Below, piece by piece: positions 25,439 through 33,155 of a DNA stretch of 34,237 bases. The translations under genes were made by a program, and so were the position numbers. The DNA lies in the NCBI GenBank assembly GCA_001940645.1, contig MDVS01000060.1, positions 1-34,237 on the forward strand. The letters run 5' to 3'. Each line of letters begins with the position of its first letter. Positions within the stretch are counted from its first letter, which is position 1. The DNA is from Candidatus Heimdallarchaeota archaeon LC_3. Its GTDB lineage: Archaea; Asgardarchaeota; Heimdallarchaeia; Hodarchaeales; LC-3. The notes under the pieces were generated by a model. That model was given only the letters and a program-made list of their open reading frames with translations. It did no database searches and had not been told where the DNA came from.

Positions 25439-25590
25439 ATCCTTTGACCCGGGTTCAAATCCCGGTCGGAGCATTAACAAATGATCAAAAAATCTTTGAC
25501 TTGTGGTTTAATTTTATTAATAAAATTATGTTTAAATCGTAATTTAATTATAATCTAGCTAATGTAAATTACTGTATTAATCGTTACATA

Positions 25591-25604
25591 TTAAATATAT
25601 AAAA
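25591..25604 (+). promoter_or_regulatory. TATA box of the secY transcript
   Basis: TTAAATATATAAAA about 36 nt before the secY ATG (25634), with TGGAGA at 25621-25626 as ribosome binding site. Confidence 0.5.
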
Positions 25605-25633
25605 ACAACCTGAATCCTACTTGGAGATCTGTT

Positions 25634-27139
25634 ATGACATCAATTTTCTTACAAGCCATGAGACCTTTTATGAGAATTACTCCTGAAGTCCTCAAACCTA
25701 CACGTGAAGTTAGATTTAATGAAAAAATTCTCTGGACTTTGGGAGCTTTAATAATTTATTTCGTAATGACAATTACACCGATTTTTAATTTAGATGGTAC
25801 TTCCACTCAAGGGACTGCTGATCCTTTCGAATTTCTACGTACAATTATGGCAAGTCAAAGGGGAACACTAGCCGAACTTGGCATAGGTCCAATTGTCACT
25901 GCTGGTCTTATAATGCAAATTCTAGTAGGATCTAAGCTAATTAAGGTTGATATGGGAGATCCTGAAGAAAGAGCTTTGTACACTGGAGCTCAGAAAGTTT
26001 TATCTGTATTAATGACTATATTTGAAGCTGGAGCTTATATTATTGGAGGAGCTTATGGAACCAGCCTTACTTCAGGTGCTATTTCAATAATAATGTTCCA
26101 ATTATTAGCAGCTGGAATTGTAATTATATTACTTGATGAAATGATTCAAAAGGGATGGGGATTAGGTTCTGGAATTTCATTATTTATTGCTGGTGGAGTT
26201 GCAACACAAATATTCTGGCATTCATTCGCATTTCAACTCTTTCTAGATGGATCAGTAGATTTTCCTGATTTACCTTTACCCATTGGTGTGGTTACTGCTT
26301 TATTCCAAGCAATTTTAGAAGTAGGGTTTTTTGATGCAATTCAAGGAATGTTTTTCAGAGTATTCCATCCGACGAATAGTTTACTAGCGATAGGAGCGAC
26401 GGTAGTGGTATTTTTAGTGGTAGTCTATTTCGAAAGTATGAAAATAGACATTCCGGTATCCTATGCAGATCATCGAGGTTTTCGAGGAAAATATCCCATC
26501 AAGCTCCTCTATGTCTCGAATATTCCAGTAATTTTAGTCTCAGCAGTGTTTGCTGATTTATATTTTATTGCTCAAATGTTTCAATCAGTAGCTCCTAATT
26601 TTATTTTAGCTGATTGGTTGGGAGATTTTCATGCCGAAACCAGACAACCTACTGGAGGGTTAGTTTATTTTCTGACACCTCCGCGTGGAATTTTTGGTCA
26701 AGGGGCAATTTTTCCAACGGATCCCAATGGCCTTTTTAGCTTGGATTTGTTTTTCCTATCAATACCGCGAGCATTTGTCTATGGATTATTGATGATTGTT
26801 TTAGCGATTTTGTTTTCTAAGATGTGGATTACAACCGCAGGAATGGGTTCAAAAGATGTCGCTAGACAGTTAATTGATGCTGGAATGCAAATCCCAGGAT
26901 GGCGTAGATCCCAAAAGACTATTGAGAAAAGGTTAGATATGTATATTCCTGCTGCTGCTGCTTTAGGAGGAGCATTTATCGGTGTACTTGCAGCATTTGC
27001 TGATTTTGCAGGTGCACTAGGAACCGGAGTCGGAATTCTGCTCAGTGTATCTATTATGAGACAATATTTTGATATCCTTGTCAAAGAACGTGCAGCTGAA
27101 ATGCATCCTGCTTTAAGAGATTTCTTAGGAATTCTTTAA
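25634..27139 (+). CDS. secY: Preprotein translocase subunit SecY (Sec61 alpha homologue)
   Basis: Ten-helix channel that passes or inserts proteins at the cytoplasmic membrane. Archaeal signatures: MRPFMRITPEVLKPTREVRF at the start, plug/helix-2 region, GPIVTAGLIMQILVGSKL, DEMIQKGWGLGSGISLFIAG, the cytosolic loop ESMKIDIPVSYADHRGFRGKYPIKLLYVSNIPVIL, and the last loop GMGSKDVARQLIDAGMQIPGWRRS before helices 9-10. 501 residues is slightly long; an extra loop (about residues 320-375, with NFILADWLGDFHAE and LTPPRGIFG) accounts for it and is typical of archaeal SecY. ATG start. Next is the EMC3-like gene; adenylate kinase, which often follows secY in archaea, is absent. Confidence 0.97.
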   Translation: MTSIFLQAMRPFMRITPEVLKPTREVRFNEKILWTLGALIIYFVMTITPIFNLDGTSTQGTADPFEFLRTIMASQRGTLAELGIGPIVTAGLIMQILVGSKLIKVDMGDPEERALYTGAQKVLSVLMTIFEAGAYIIGGAYGTSLTSGAISIIMFQLLAAGIVIILLDEMIQKGWGLGSGISLFIAGGVATQIFWHSFAFQLFLDGSVDFPDLPLPIGVVTALFQAILEVGFFDAIQGMFFRVFHPTNSLLAIGATVVVFLVVVYFESMKIDIPVSYADHRGFRGKYPIKLLYVSNIPVILVSAVFADLYFIAQMFQSVAPNFILADWLGDFHAETRQPTGGLVYFLTPPRGIFGQGAIFPTDPNGLFSLDLFFLSIPRAFVYGLLMIVLAILFSKMWITTAGMGSKDVARQLIDAGMQIPGWRRSQKTIEKRLDMYIPAAAALGGAFIGVLAAFADFAGALGTGVGILLSVSIMRQYFDILVKERAAEMHPALRDFLGIL

Positions 27140-27192
27140 AAAATCAAAAAAAAAAATTAATTCAATACTCATTATAGTAAACCGTGATTAGA

Positions 27193-27768
27193 ATGGATTT
27201 TGTGTCTGAAATATTTTCAATTTTTAAATACCCACCTTATGCTTCAGTATTTATTATTTTTGTGTCTCTCGGAGTGTCAACATTTTCCACTCTCTTATCT
27301 AGAAGATTGATGGATGTTGAGAAATTAAAAAGATATACCCGTGAAACAAAGGAGTACAATAAATTAAAGATGAAAGGATTAAGAAGTCAAGATAGAAGAT
27401 TATTGAAGAAAATAGAGGATAATAAACCAAGGGCAGACAAAATGCAAAAGGAATTATTCTCTATGCGTATGAAACCAATGATGTATACTATAATTCCATT
27501 AATGCTTGTATTTTTTTTAATGAATGGGTTTTTTGGAGCAAGTAGCAATATGGTTGCATTAATCCCATTTGATTTGCCTACTGATTTAATTTTTATACCA
27601 ATTGGTCGTCCTACTGAGAATGTGGAAAAATATTTTCCTCTAGTGAAAACGCTTGGTGAAGCTAATGGATATATTTTTTATGTTCCAAATTATATTGGAT
27701 GGTATTTTCTCACATCAATTACCTTTGGGTCGGTTATTCAAAAATTAGCAGGTTTAACACCAGATTAA
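27193..27768 (+). CDS. EMC3/TMCO1-like membrane insertase (DUF106, Oxa1 superfamily)
   Basis: Archaeal homologue of EMC3, TMCO1 and GET1, proteins of the Oxa1/YidC superfamily that insert membrane proteins. Three hydrophobic segments are visible (about residues 10-30, 100-120, and 165-185 by the ATG numbering), with a charged cytosolic coiled coil (KLKRYTRETKEYNKLKMKGL...KKIEDNKPRADKMQKEL) between the first two, the standard order for this family. MKPMMYTIIPLMLVFFLMNG and YIGWYFLTSITFG are typical. It lies 53 nt after secY, the usual place in archaea. ATG at 27193 preferred; GTG at 27184 would add three residues. Confidence 0.88.
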   Translation: MDFVSEIFSIFKYPPYASVFIIFVSLGVSTFSTLLSRRLMDVEKLKRYTRETKEYNKLKMKGLRSQDRRLLKKIEDNKPRADKMQKELFSMRMKPMMYTIIPLMLVFFLMNGFFGASSNMVALIPFDLPTDLIFIPIGRPTENVEKYFPLVKTLGEANGYIFYVPNYIGWYFLTSITFGSVIQKLAGLTPD

Positions 27769-27860
27769 AGATTTTTCCTCTTTAAATTTTATAAGGAAAA
27801 ATATCAATTAGTAATAAAATTTATTTAAATCTTTTTGATAAGATCATAATTACTTTAAAA

Positions 27861-27870
27861 TTAATATATA
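27861..27870 (+). promoter_or_regulatory. TATA box of the eL34 gene; probable leaderless start
   Basis: TTAATATATA centred about 26 nt before the ATG at 27892, so transcription should begin at or near the start codon. No ribosome binding site is seen. Confidence 0.5.
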
Positions 27871-27891
27871 ACAATTGTTTATGGGTTATAA

Positions 27892-28164
27892 ATGACAGCT
27901 CCAAGACACCGTTCCCGATCATATCGTCGTGAGAAAATTACGACCCCAGGACATAATAAAGTGGTTCATTATCATAGAAAAAAACCTACAAATGCCAAAT
28001 GCGGTGTATCGGGTGATAAATTAACAGGATTACCATTACTTAGGTCAAGTTATTATAGCAGATTATCAAAAAGTCAAAAAACTATAAATCGTAAATATGG
28101 TGGAGTATATAGTCCAAAGGTTGTTAGATCAGCACTAAAAAAAGCAATTTGGCATAATCAATAA
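27892..28164 (+). CDS. rpl34e: Ribosomal protein eL34, zinc-free variant
   Basis: Large-subunit protein found in archaea and eukaryotes. Family hallmarks: RHRSRSYRREKITTPGH, VVHYHRKKPTNAKCGVSG, GLPLLRSSYY and NRKYGGVYSPKVVRSALKKAI. Usual eL34 has two CxxC pairs that hold zinc (KCxxCG and GGVxCxxC); here the first is CGVSG and the second SPKVV, so only one cysteine remains. 90 residues. ATG start. Upstream are secY and the EMC3-like gene, but a separate TATA box suggests its own transcript. Confidence 0.93.
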   Translation: MTAPRHRSRSYRREKITTPGHNKVVHYHRKKPTNAKCGVSGDKLTGLPLLRSSYYSRLSKSQKTINRKYGGVYSPKVVRSALKKAIWHNQ

Positions 28165-28352
28165 ATTCTCTCCTCTAAAGAAATATAAAACTTGATTTCT
28201 TCCGCTGATTTTTGACTTATTTCAATGGTCTTGTCTGGCAATAAATTTACTTTAAGCAATTGTATAGAACTCGGTTAATTATGTTAATACTAATTGATTA
28301 ATATAGATTATTATAAGGAATTAATCGTTAAATTTAATAAAGGCGTTGAATT

Positions 28353-28859
28353 TTGGTAAAAGCCCCAATATGTAGTTTTTGTGCAAAAACTGGAACACTT
28401 TGTTCTAATTGTCAAGCTCGATATCATAGAGGAGAAATAAGTGATATTGACATCCAATCCTCAAAAATTTTAGCTAAATTAGAGAAAAAGTTTTCTAATT
28501 TATCAAAATCAAAATTAAAACAAACAATATCGACTGAAAAAATAGTCATACTAGTCGGTGATAAGAAACTTAAACTTGCATTTGATCAGTATCCGGATAT
28601 CTCAAATGCTTTAGAAAAGGAATTAGGAAAATCAATCGAAACTGTTACTTTAGAGGGCTCAATAAAAGAAACAATAAATGGATTGTTCCATCCGGTTGAA
28701 GTACTAGGTGTAGATCAAATATTTGTTCCTGATGGCACCAAGGAATTGAAAATTCGTCTTAAAGGTGATGAAAATATGCTACCTATAAATGAAAGCACTC
28801 TAAAATTAATAACTGAAAAAATCACTGATAGTCTAGTTCGTATCGAATTTTCATCTTAA
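28353..28859 (+). CDS. Zinc-ribbon / KH-like protein (archaeal NusA-like family)
   Basis: Residues 7-20 give a compact zinc motif (CSFCAKTGTLCSNC), then a helical linker (DIQSSKILAKLEK) and a KH-type alpha-beta domain (about 62-125) ending in the family segment HPVEVLGVDQIFVPDG. Related archaeal proteins are often labelled NusA-like transcription elongation or KH-domain proteins. The GxxG nucleic-acid loop that would lie near AFDQYPDI is missing (such a loop is usually GKGG), so RNA binding may be weakened. TTG start. 168 residues. Its stop overlaps the convergent pelota stop by 4 nt. The function of the family is not firmly established. Confidence 0.72.
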   Translation: MVKAPICSFCAKTGTLCSNCQARYHRGEISDIDIQSSKILAKLEKKFSNLSKSKLKQTISTEKIVILVGDKKLKLAFDQYPDISNALEKELGKSIETVTLEGSIKETINGLFHPVEVLGVDQIFVPDGTKELKIRLKGDENMLPINESTLKLITEKITDSLVRIEFSS

Positions 28860-29968
28860 ATTTCATTATCATATTCTGAATACATTTCAAATCGTAACAA
28901 AGCAATAATTTTACCGAATTGCTCTATTTTTTTTCCAGGAGAGGAGTTATAATCAACTAATATTAAATCTGAATTAGTTTGCTTTATTAATTCCATAATA
29001 TTCTTTAGTTTGTTTTTAATTGGCTCATCGTTAGCCCTAAAATATCTATCGGATATTAAAATTGTTTCAGCTGCTCCAATTTCAAGTACACTAACAATAT
29101 CATCTATTCCATAACTAATTTTATTGGGATTCGTAGCTAAACGTAGAATAAATTCTTCTATAAATGTTTCAATCTTTAAATATTGATAATCTGCTGCTAT
29201 CTGATTTAAAATATCTCTATTCATTATTTCATTAATACCACTCATAGTTCCAGAGGAAATATTTTCTAAATGAATCCTTTTATTTTCAAGTGACCAATTA
29301 TCTGAAAGAAAATCAAAGAATCTTTTTTTAACATTACCAGGTCCTCCGATGATAAAAATGTTAGTCAGTTTTACTACTTGAAATTTTAAAATCTCAAATA
29401 ATCTTTTAAAAAATATTTTTTCTGATTTTTCTCGAAATTTCTGGTCAGCTTGTTTTCCAGGAAGTTGATAACTAATATTTGCGATCACATTTAGTTTGAA
29501 GTTGTCCAAAATTGTTATAGTTGCATCACCACGATCTATTGCCATTAGACAAATAGGGGATAATTTTGTTGCTTTTATTGATTCTTCAAGATATTTCTGA
29601 TGATGTAAACCCCATTCTGTTTTTTTAATGGTAATTGATTGATTCACAACAATATTAATAGTATGGCTTGACCCTAGTGATATATGTTCTTCTGGACCTT
29701 CAGTAATTATGCCTTTGATTCGTAATCTATTATCAACTTCCGATTCTTGAAAATTAGTTTCAATTACTTGGATAGATAAAGTTAATGTTATTCGCTCTCC
29801 TTTATCTCCCTCTCTACCCACAATCCCTTTTTTTCTTATCCTTCGATGAGTCTTACTTGTTATAATATCATTTGGGTCAATCAAGTTTTTTAGTATGAAG
29901 ATATCAGTTAAAGATTCAGGAATTATAGTTTTTGAATTTTGCTTGTGATTTTCCCTTACTAATCTCAT
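28856..29968 (-). CDS. pelA: Pelota (Dom34), ribosome rescue factor
   Basis: Recognises stalled ribosomes with an empty A site and, with aEF1A and ABCE1, splits them. Three domains are visible: the Sm-like N-terminal domain (KTIIPESLTDIFILKNLIDPNDII, THRRIRKKGI, GEEHIS-type EGPEEHISLG), the central eRF1-like domain (ICLMAIDRGDATITIL, NIFIIGGPGNVKKRFFDFL), and the C-terminal eRF1-like domain (GAAETILISDRYFR, LILVDYNSSPGKKIEQFGKIIALLRF). No GGQ motif, as expected for Pelota. The ATG at 29968 (MRLVREN) is the family's usual start; a TTG two codons earlier is less likely. It follows the PTH2-like gene at 19 nt. Confidence 0.95.
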   Translation of the reverse strand: MRLVRENHKQNSKTIIPESLTDIFILKNLIDPNDIITSKTHRRIRKKGIVGREGDKGERITLTLSIQVIETNFQESEVDNRLRIKGIITEGPEEHISLGSSHTINIVVNQSITIKKTEWGLHHQKYLEESIKATKLSPICLMAIDRGDATITILDNFKLNVIANISYQLPGKQADQKFREKSEKIFFKRLFEILKFQVVKLTNIFIIGGPGNVKKRFFDFLSDNWSLENKRIHLENISSGTMSGINEIMNRDILNQIAADYQYLKIETFIEEFILRLATNPNKISYGIDDIVSVLEIGAAETILISDRYFRANDEPIKNKLKNIMELIKQTNSDLILVDYNSSPGKKIEQFGKIIALLRFEMYSEYDNEI

Positions 29969-29987
29969 AATCAAACCAATTTTCTGA

Positions 29988-30347
29988 TTACAACAACTTA
30001 TACATATTTGTTAGGGCATCTAGGATTTTTTCCTTATCAGGGCCAATTCCAATAGCAATAAACTCTCTAGATTCTAACTTATTAGAAAAATCTTTTGGAA
30101 TTTCTACTTCGTGAAAGACGAGCTTCTTGTTTTTTTCAAGGTTATTTTTGAGGTTTACCAATTGAGACAAATTTAAAGTTTTCAAGACAACTTTTTTTTG
30201 TCCAGTTTTCAACCATTGGGTGAATTTTTTTGGAAAATTATTTTTACATTTCTGTGCTGAAAATATGGAAGCCCATGCAACAATTTTGACAGTTTCAGAT
30301 TTTTTTAATTTAATATCATTTCTTATAACGATTACTTGTTTGAACAA
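29988..30347 (-). CDS. PTH2-family protein lacking catalytic residues
   Basis: Peptidyl-tRNA hydrolase 2 fold: KQVIVIRNDIKL at the start, a QWLKTGQKKVVLKT strand, and IAIGIGPDKEKILDALTNMYKLL at the end, which match archaeal and human PTH2 in order and spacing. The catalytic elements are changed: K-x-G-K-G-K becomes KLKKSET, the AQxxHA helix becomes KIVAWA, and the DAGxTxxxPG loop becomes IPKDFSNKLES. It therefore probably binds but cannot cleave peptidyl-tRNA, like human PTRHD1-type paralogues. Located 208 nt after uL16 and just ahead of pelota on the same strand, so it may work in ribosome rescue. 119 residues; ATG start. Confidence 0.75.
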   Translation of the reverse strand: MFKQVIVIRNDIKLKKSETVKIVAWASIFSAQKCKNNFPKKFTQWLKTGQKKVVLKTLNLSQLVNLKNNLEKNKKLVFHEVEIPKDFSNKLESREFIAIGIGPDKEKILDALTNMYKLL

Positions 30348-30448
30348 TTTAAAAATCCTGATTTATTATTAATAATACTCATTAAGAGCATATCAATCCA
30401 TTTACTTTAAAATTGTATGATGCTTTCAGCGAAGTACATGTTTGTCAC

Positions 30449-30470
30449 AGCAAAAATGAATATTTTTGCT
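30449..30470. repeat. Perfect 9-bp inverted repeat between uL16 and the PTH2-like gene
   Basis: AGCAAAAAT (30449-30457) and ATTTTTGCT (30462-30470) around the loop GAAT form a 9-pair hairpin. It sits in the 208-nt spacer between two minus-strand genes. There is no T tract after it on the minus strand, so it is not a simple terminator; it could be an mRNA processing or leader element. Confidence 0.5.
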
Positions 30471-30555
30471 CAATTCAGGTCAGTTTCATCATTAAATTGA
30501 TTTATATCAATTCTAATTATAATAAAGAAAATGCTAATTTTTCATTGAATTTAAA

Positions 30556-31077
30556 TTATTTTCTTAAAAGTTCTTCGCCTTTCTCTACAACTATGTTTGC
30601 AGGCATAGGAAATTTGTATTTTGCCCTGCGTAAAGCTTCTTTAGCAAACGCAAAGTTTTCTGAATCAATTCTAATTTTTAATAGTCTCTGATTTTTTTTT
30701 ACACGTGCTGCTTTTCCCATAGGACGACCAAAAGCTAATCTCATTCCGTCAGAAACTCTATCTGCACCTGCACCTGTCAAAATTTTGTTTTCTCGTATAA
30801 TATGATGAGGAAATAGACAAACTTTAAATGACCATCTTGATTTGTCGAGGTTATCTGAAAGATAACGGTTAACTGTTATTCTTGCGGCCTCTAATGCATT
30901 CATAGATACTTGTCTATCGGCATTTCCAAACAAACTCACAGTAATGTTGTACTCATTTTGTGGAGCGCCCATATCGAAAATTTTAATCTTACTATCTGGT
31001 CCTCCCTTAATATATTTCTTTCGTGTATAAGGTGGTCTGTCTATTTTTGAATAACATCTTGCTGGTCTGCGTCCCAT
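30556..31077 (-). CDS. rpl10e: Ribosomal protein uL16 (archaeal L10e)
   Basis: Large-subunit protein that docks tRNAs at the A and P sites; it is one of the last to join the subunit, a step that involves NMD3 release in eukaryotes. Signatures: GRRPARCYSKIDRPPYTRKKY at the start, PHHIIRENKILTGAGADRVSDGMRLAFGRPMGKAARV in the middle, and ALRRAKYKFPMPANIVV near the end. 173 residues is usual. ATG start. NMD3 is elsewhere in this window. Confidence 0.97.
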   Translation of the reverse strand: MGRRPARCYSKIDRPPYTRKKYIKGGPDSKIKIFDMGAPQNEYNITVSLFGNADRQVSMNALEAARITVNRYLSDNLDKSRWSFKVCLFPHHIIRENKILTGAGADRVSDGMRLAFGRPMGKAARVKKNQRLLKIRIDSENFAFAKEALRRAKYKFPMPANIVVEKGEELLRK

Positions 31078-31225
31078 ATTAATACAACCAAAAATTTGTT
31101 TATAATTTGAAAATTTGCAATATTTTGTTAGTCTTATAAGAATTTAAAAAAAATGGTTAATGTAATATTTTTGATACGAGTAAACGAGAATAAGAATATT
31201 ATTTCAGATCTCTTTTAAAGTTGAA

Positions 31226-31235
31226 AATATAAAAT
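31226..31235 (+). promoter_or_regulatory. TATA box of the histone gene
   Basis: AATATAAAAT about 35 nt before the TTG start at 31265, in the 187-nt spacer shared with the divergent uL16 gene. Confidence 0.45.
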
Positions 31236-31264
31236 AATTAGTTATTTTTGAAGGGTTTTTAAAT

Positions 31265-31495
31265 TTGCCTGACATACCATTGTCATCAATTGATAGAATT
31301 ATTCGATACACAGGTGCTACGAGGATCAAACCTGGTGCTACAGAATCATTAAGAAACATTACAGAGAATATAATTATAATTATTGCTAAGAAAGCTTTAG
31401 AGTTGACACATCACAGATCACAACAAACAATTTCAGAAGAAGATATAAAACAAGCTTTCAGATTAATTTTTCCTGATTTAATAAAATACAGATAG
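31265..31495 (+). CDS. Archaeal histone
   Basis: Single histone fold that dimerises and wraps DNA. Helix 1 (SSIDRIIRYTGATRI) includes the RIIRxxGAxR signature; helix 2 is GATESLRNITENIIIIIAKKALELTHH, and helix 3 QTISEEDIKQAFRLIF follows the R-T pair motif (HRSQQT). The length of 76 is about eight residues more than the classic 67; the extra residues are a hydrophobic C-terminal tail, FPDLIKYR. A five-isoleucine run in helix 2 is unusual. TTG start; GAAGGG lies about 9 nt upstream. Confidence 0.94.
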   Translation: MPDIPLSSIDRIIRYTGATRIKPGATESLRNITENIIIIIAKKALELTHHRSQQTISEEDIKQAFRLIFPDLIKYR

Positions 31496-31694
31496 CACTT
31501 ACTAAGCTTCTTAGTTTCTCAATAAAAAAATTGAATTACCGTAGAAAAGATAAGATTTTCTTTCTCTTTTTGATTATCCAACCTTTTATCAATTTTTCTT
31601 ATTCTAGTCATATTCTGTAGATATTATTCTACTTTATTCTACTATATGCTGGAATTGACTAAAACATTCTTTTTACATAATGAGGATGCGGTTC

Positions 31695-32921
31695 ATGGAT
31701 CAAATAATAAATGGTATTTTAGATAATCCTGAGTTTAAAAATAGCTCAGAACAAGAAAAAAAAGTTGAAAATGATATATTTGATGAAGTAAACACAAATG
31801 AGGATGTTAATGCCAGTATTGCGGCACTGCTTCGTAGAAGTTTACCTCGGGTTCAGATGATTGGCGTTGGAGGAGCTGGCAATAATTCAGCGGCAAGATT
31901 AATGAGATCGAATGTAGAAGATGTAGAAGTTCTTGCAATCAATACCGATGCTCAAGATTTATTAAATACGCTAGCAAATAAAAAAGTTTTAGTTGGATAT
32001 TCTGTAACAAGAGGATTTGGAGCAGGAAACGATCCAAATATTGGAGAAAGTGCTGCACGTGAAAGTGCTGAAGAGTTAAAAGAATTAATAAATGGAGATT
32101 TAGTTTTCATAACAGCTGGCTTAGGAGGAGGAACAGGAACAGGTGCTGCTCATGTCACGGCAGAACTGGCTAAAGAAAAAGGAGCATTAACTGTTTCTAT
32201 TTGTACGTTACCCTTTAATATGGAAGGACCTGTCAGAAGAGCAAATGCGATGCATGGATTGAAAAAACTTTATCACGCTTCTGATACAGTAATCGTTGTT
32301 CCTAACCAGCGACTTTTATCCCTTTCTCCAGATTTATCTTTAATGCAAGGATTTAAAATTGCTGATGAAGTTCTTGTTAGAGCAGTCTCTGCTATTAGTG
32401 AATTAATAACAAAACCTCAGATGGTTAATTTAGATTTTGCCGATGTAAGAAAAGTATTAGGTCAGGGTGGTGTAGCTATGATTGGATTAGGAGAAAGCAA
32501 AGGCCAATCAAATAAAGTTGAAGAAGCTGTTAATGATGCCTTAAACAATCCTTTGTTAGAAGATTTAGATTTATCTACTGCCCGAAAAGCTTTAATCTGT
32601 GTTAGTGGTGGGGAAGATCTTTCTCTAAGAGATGCTGAGCAAATTGTTGCTAAAATTCAATCTCGAATTGACTCTGATGCTGAAATCATTTGGGGAGCTT
32701 CAATTGATAATGATTTAAAAGATACTTTACGTGTAATAGCCTTGATAAGTGATATTGACTCAAATTTTGAAAAGGAAGGAGTTTTTCAGCTTAAAAACGA
32801 TGCAGAAGATCTTGCTCAGGGTTTAACTAAGAAAAATCAAAATAATGGAAAAAACAAGTCAGAATCTTATAGGTCTAAATTTGCATCAAAGAAAAAAGGC
32901 TTCTTATCAATTTTCAAGTAA
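31695..32921 (+). CDS. ftsZ: Cell division GTPase FtsZ
   Basis: Tubulin-like GTPase that polymerises into the division ring. The phosphate-binding signature GGGTGTGA is at about residue 135 (AGLGGGTGTGAAHV), preceded by GVGGAGNNSAARLM and INTDAQDL, and the catalytic T7 loop region reads VNLDFADVRKVL. It ends with a short conserved tail, KKKGFLSIFK, after a Lys/Asn-rich linker. I choose ATG 31695 (MDQIING) since GAGG lies 9 nt upstream; ATGs at 31680 and 31686 overlap that site. 408 residues. It precedes secE, the order seen in many euryarchaea. Confidence 0.97.
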   Translation: MDQIINGILDNPEFKNSSEQEKKVENDIFDEVNTNEDVNASIAALLRRSLPRVQMIGVGGAGNNSAARLMRSNVEDVEVLAINTDAQDLLNTLANKKVLVGYSVTRGFGAGNDPNIGESAARESAEELKELINGDLVFITAGLGGGTGTGAAHVTAELAKEKGALTVSICTLPFNMEGPVRRANAMHGLKKLYHASDTVIVVPNQRLLSLSPDLSLMQGFKIADEVLVRAVSAISELITKPQMVNLDFADVRKVLGQGGVAMIGLGESKGQSNKVEEAVNDALNNPLLEDLDLSTARKALICVSGGEDLSLRDAEQIVAKIQSRIDSDAEIIWGASIDNDLKDTLRVIALISDIDSNFEKEGVFQLKNDAEDLAQGLTKKNQNNGKNKSESYRSKFASKKKGFLSIFK

Positions 32922-32939
32922 AAAATTCTTACTAATTCA

Positions 32940-32980
32940 TTTTTTTTATCAATTACTTTTTTTCTTATTGTCCCCTGTTT
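32940..32980 (+). terminator. T-rich terminator after ftsZ
   Basis: T8 at 32940-32947 and T7 at 32957-32963, then further short T runs, soon after the ftsZ stop. Oligo-T stretches of this type end archaeal transcripts. Confidence 0.55.
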
Positions 32981-33155
32981 TTCTTAAACAATTATAATTT
33001 TAGAATAAATATAATTAGAGTAAATTCCTATCAAGTAATTTAAATTCTTTCCAGAGTGGGTTTGGATGACTTGTAATTTAGTATCACCAATTTTTTAATA
33101 ATATAAAATCAATTTAATAAATAAAGTAATTAAAAAAAGACAAATAAAGGTTTGG
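32981..33155. other. Intergenic region upstream of secE
   Basis: AT-rich spacer of about 175 nt; likely holds the secE-spt5 promoter (TATA-like TAATATAAAA at 33098-33107, about 50 nt before the start). Nothing else seen. Confidence 0.35.

Larger units (their letters stand above)
25340..25473 (+). tRNA. tRNA-Glu (anticodon CTC) with two introns
   Basis: Acceptor GCTCCGA/TCGGAGC (7 of 7 pairs) with discriminator A, T stem CCGGG/CCCGG around TTCAAAT, anticodon stem AAGGA/TCCTT around CTCTCGA, anticodon CTC at 25399-25401. To make this cloverleaf two insertions must be removed: 25361-25384 (24 nt) in the D loop and 25403-25438 (36 nt) after position 37 in the anticodon loop. The mature RNA is 74 nt with a usual tRNA-Glu D arm (GTGTAGTCCGGTAAGCAT). 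CCA is not encoded. Confidence 0.9.

Noticed and set aside
30413..30691. Plus-strand ORF of 92 aa
   Set aside because: Overlaps the 3' end of uL16 in antisense and includes the hairpin spacer; no family features.
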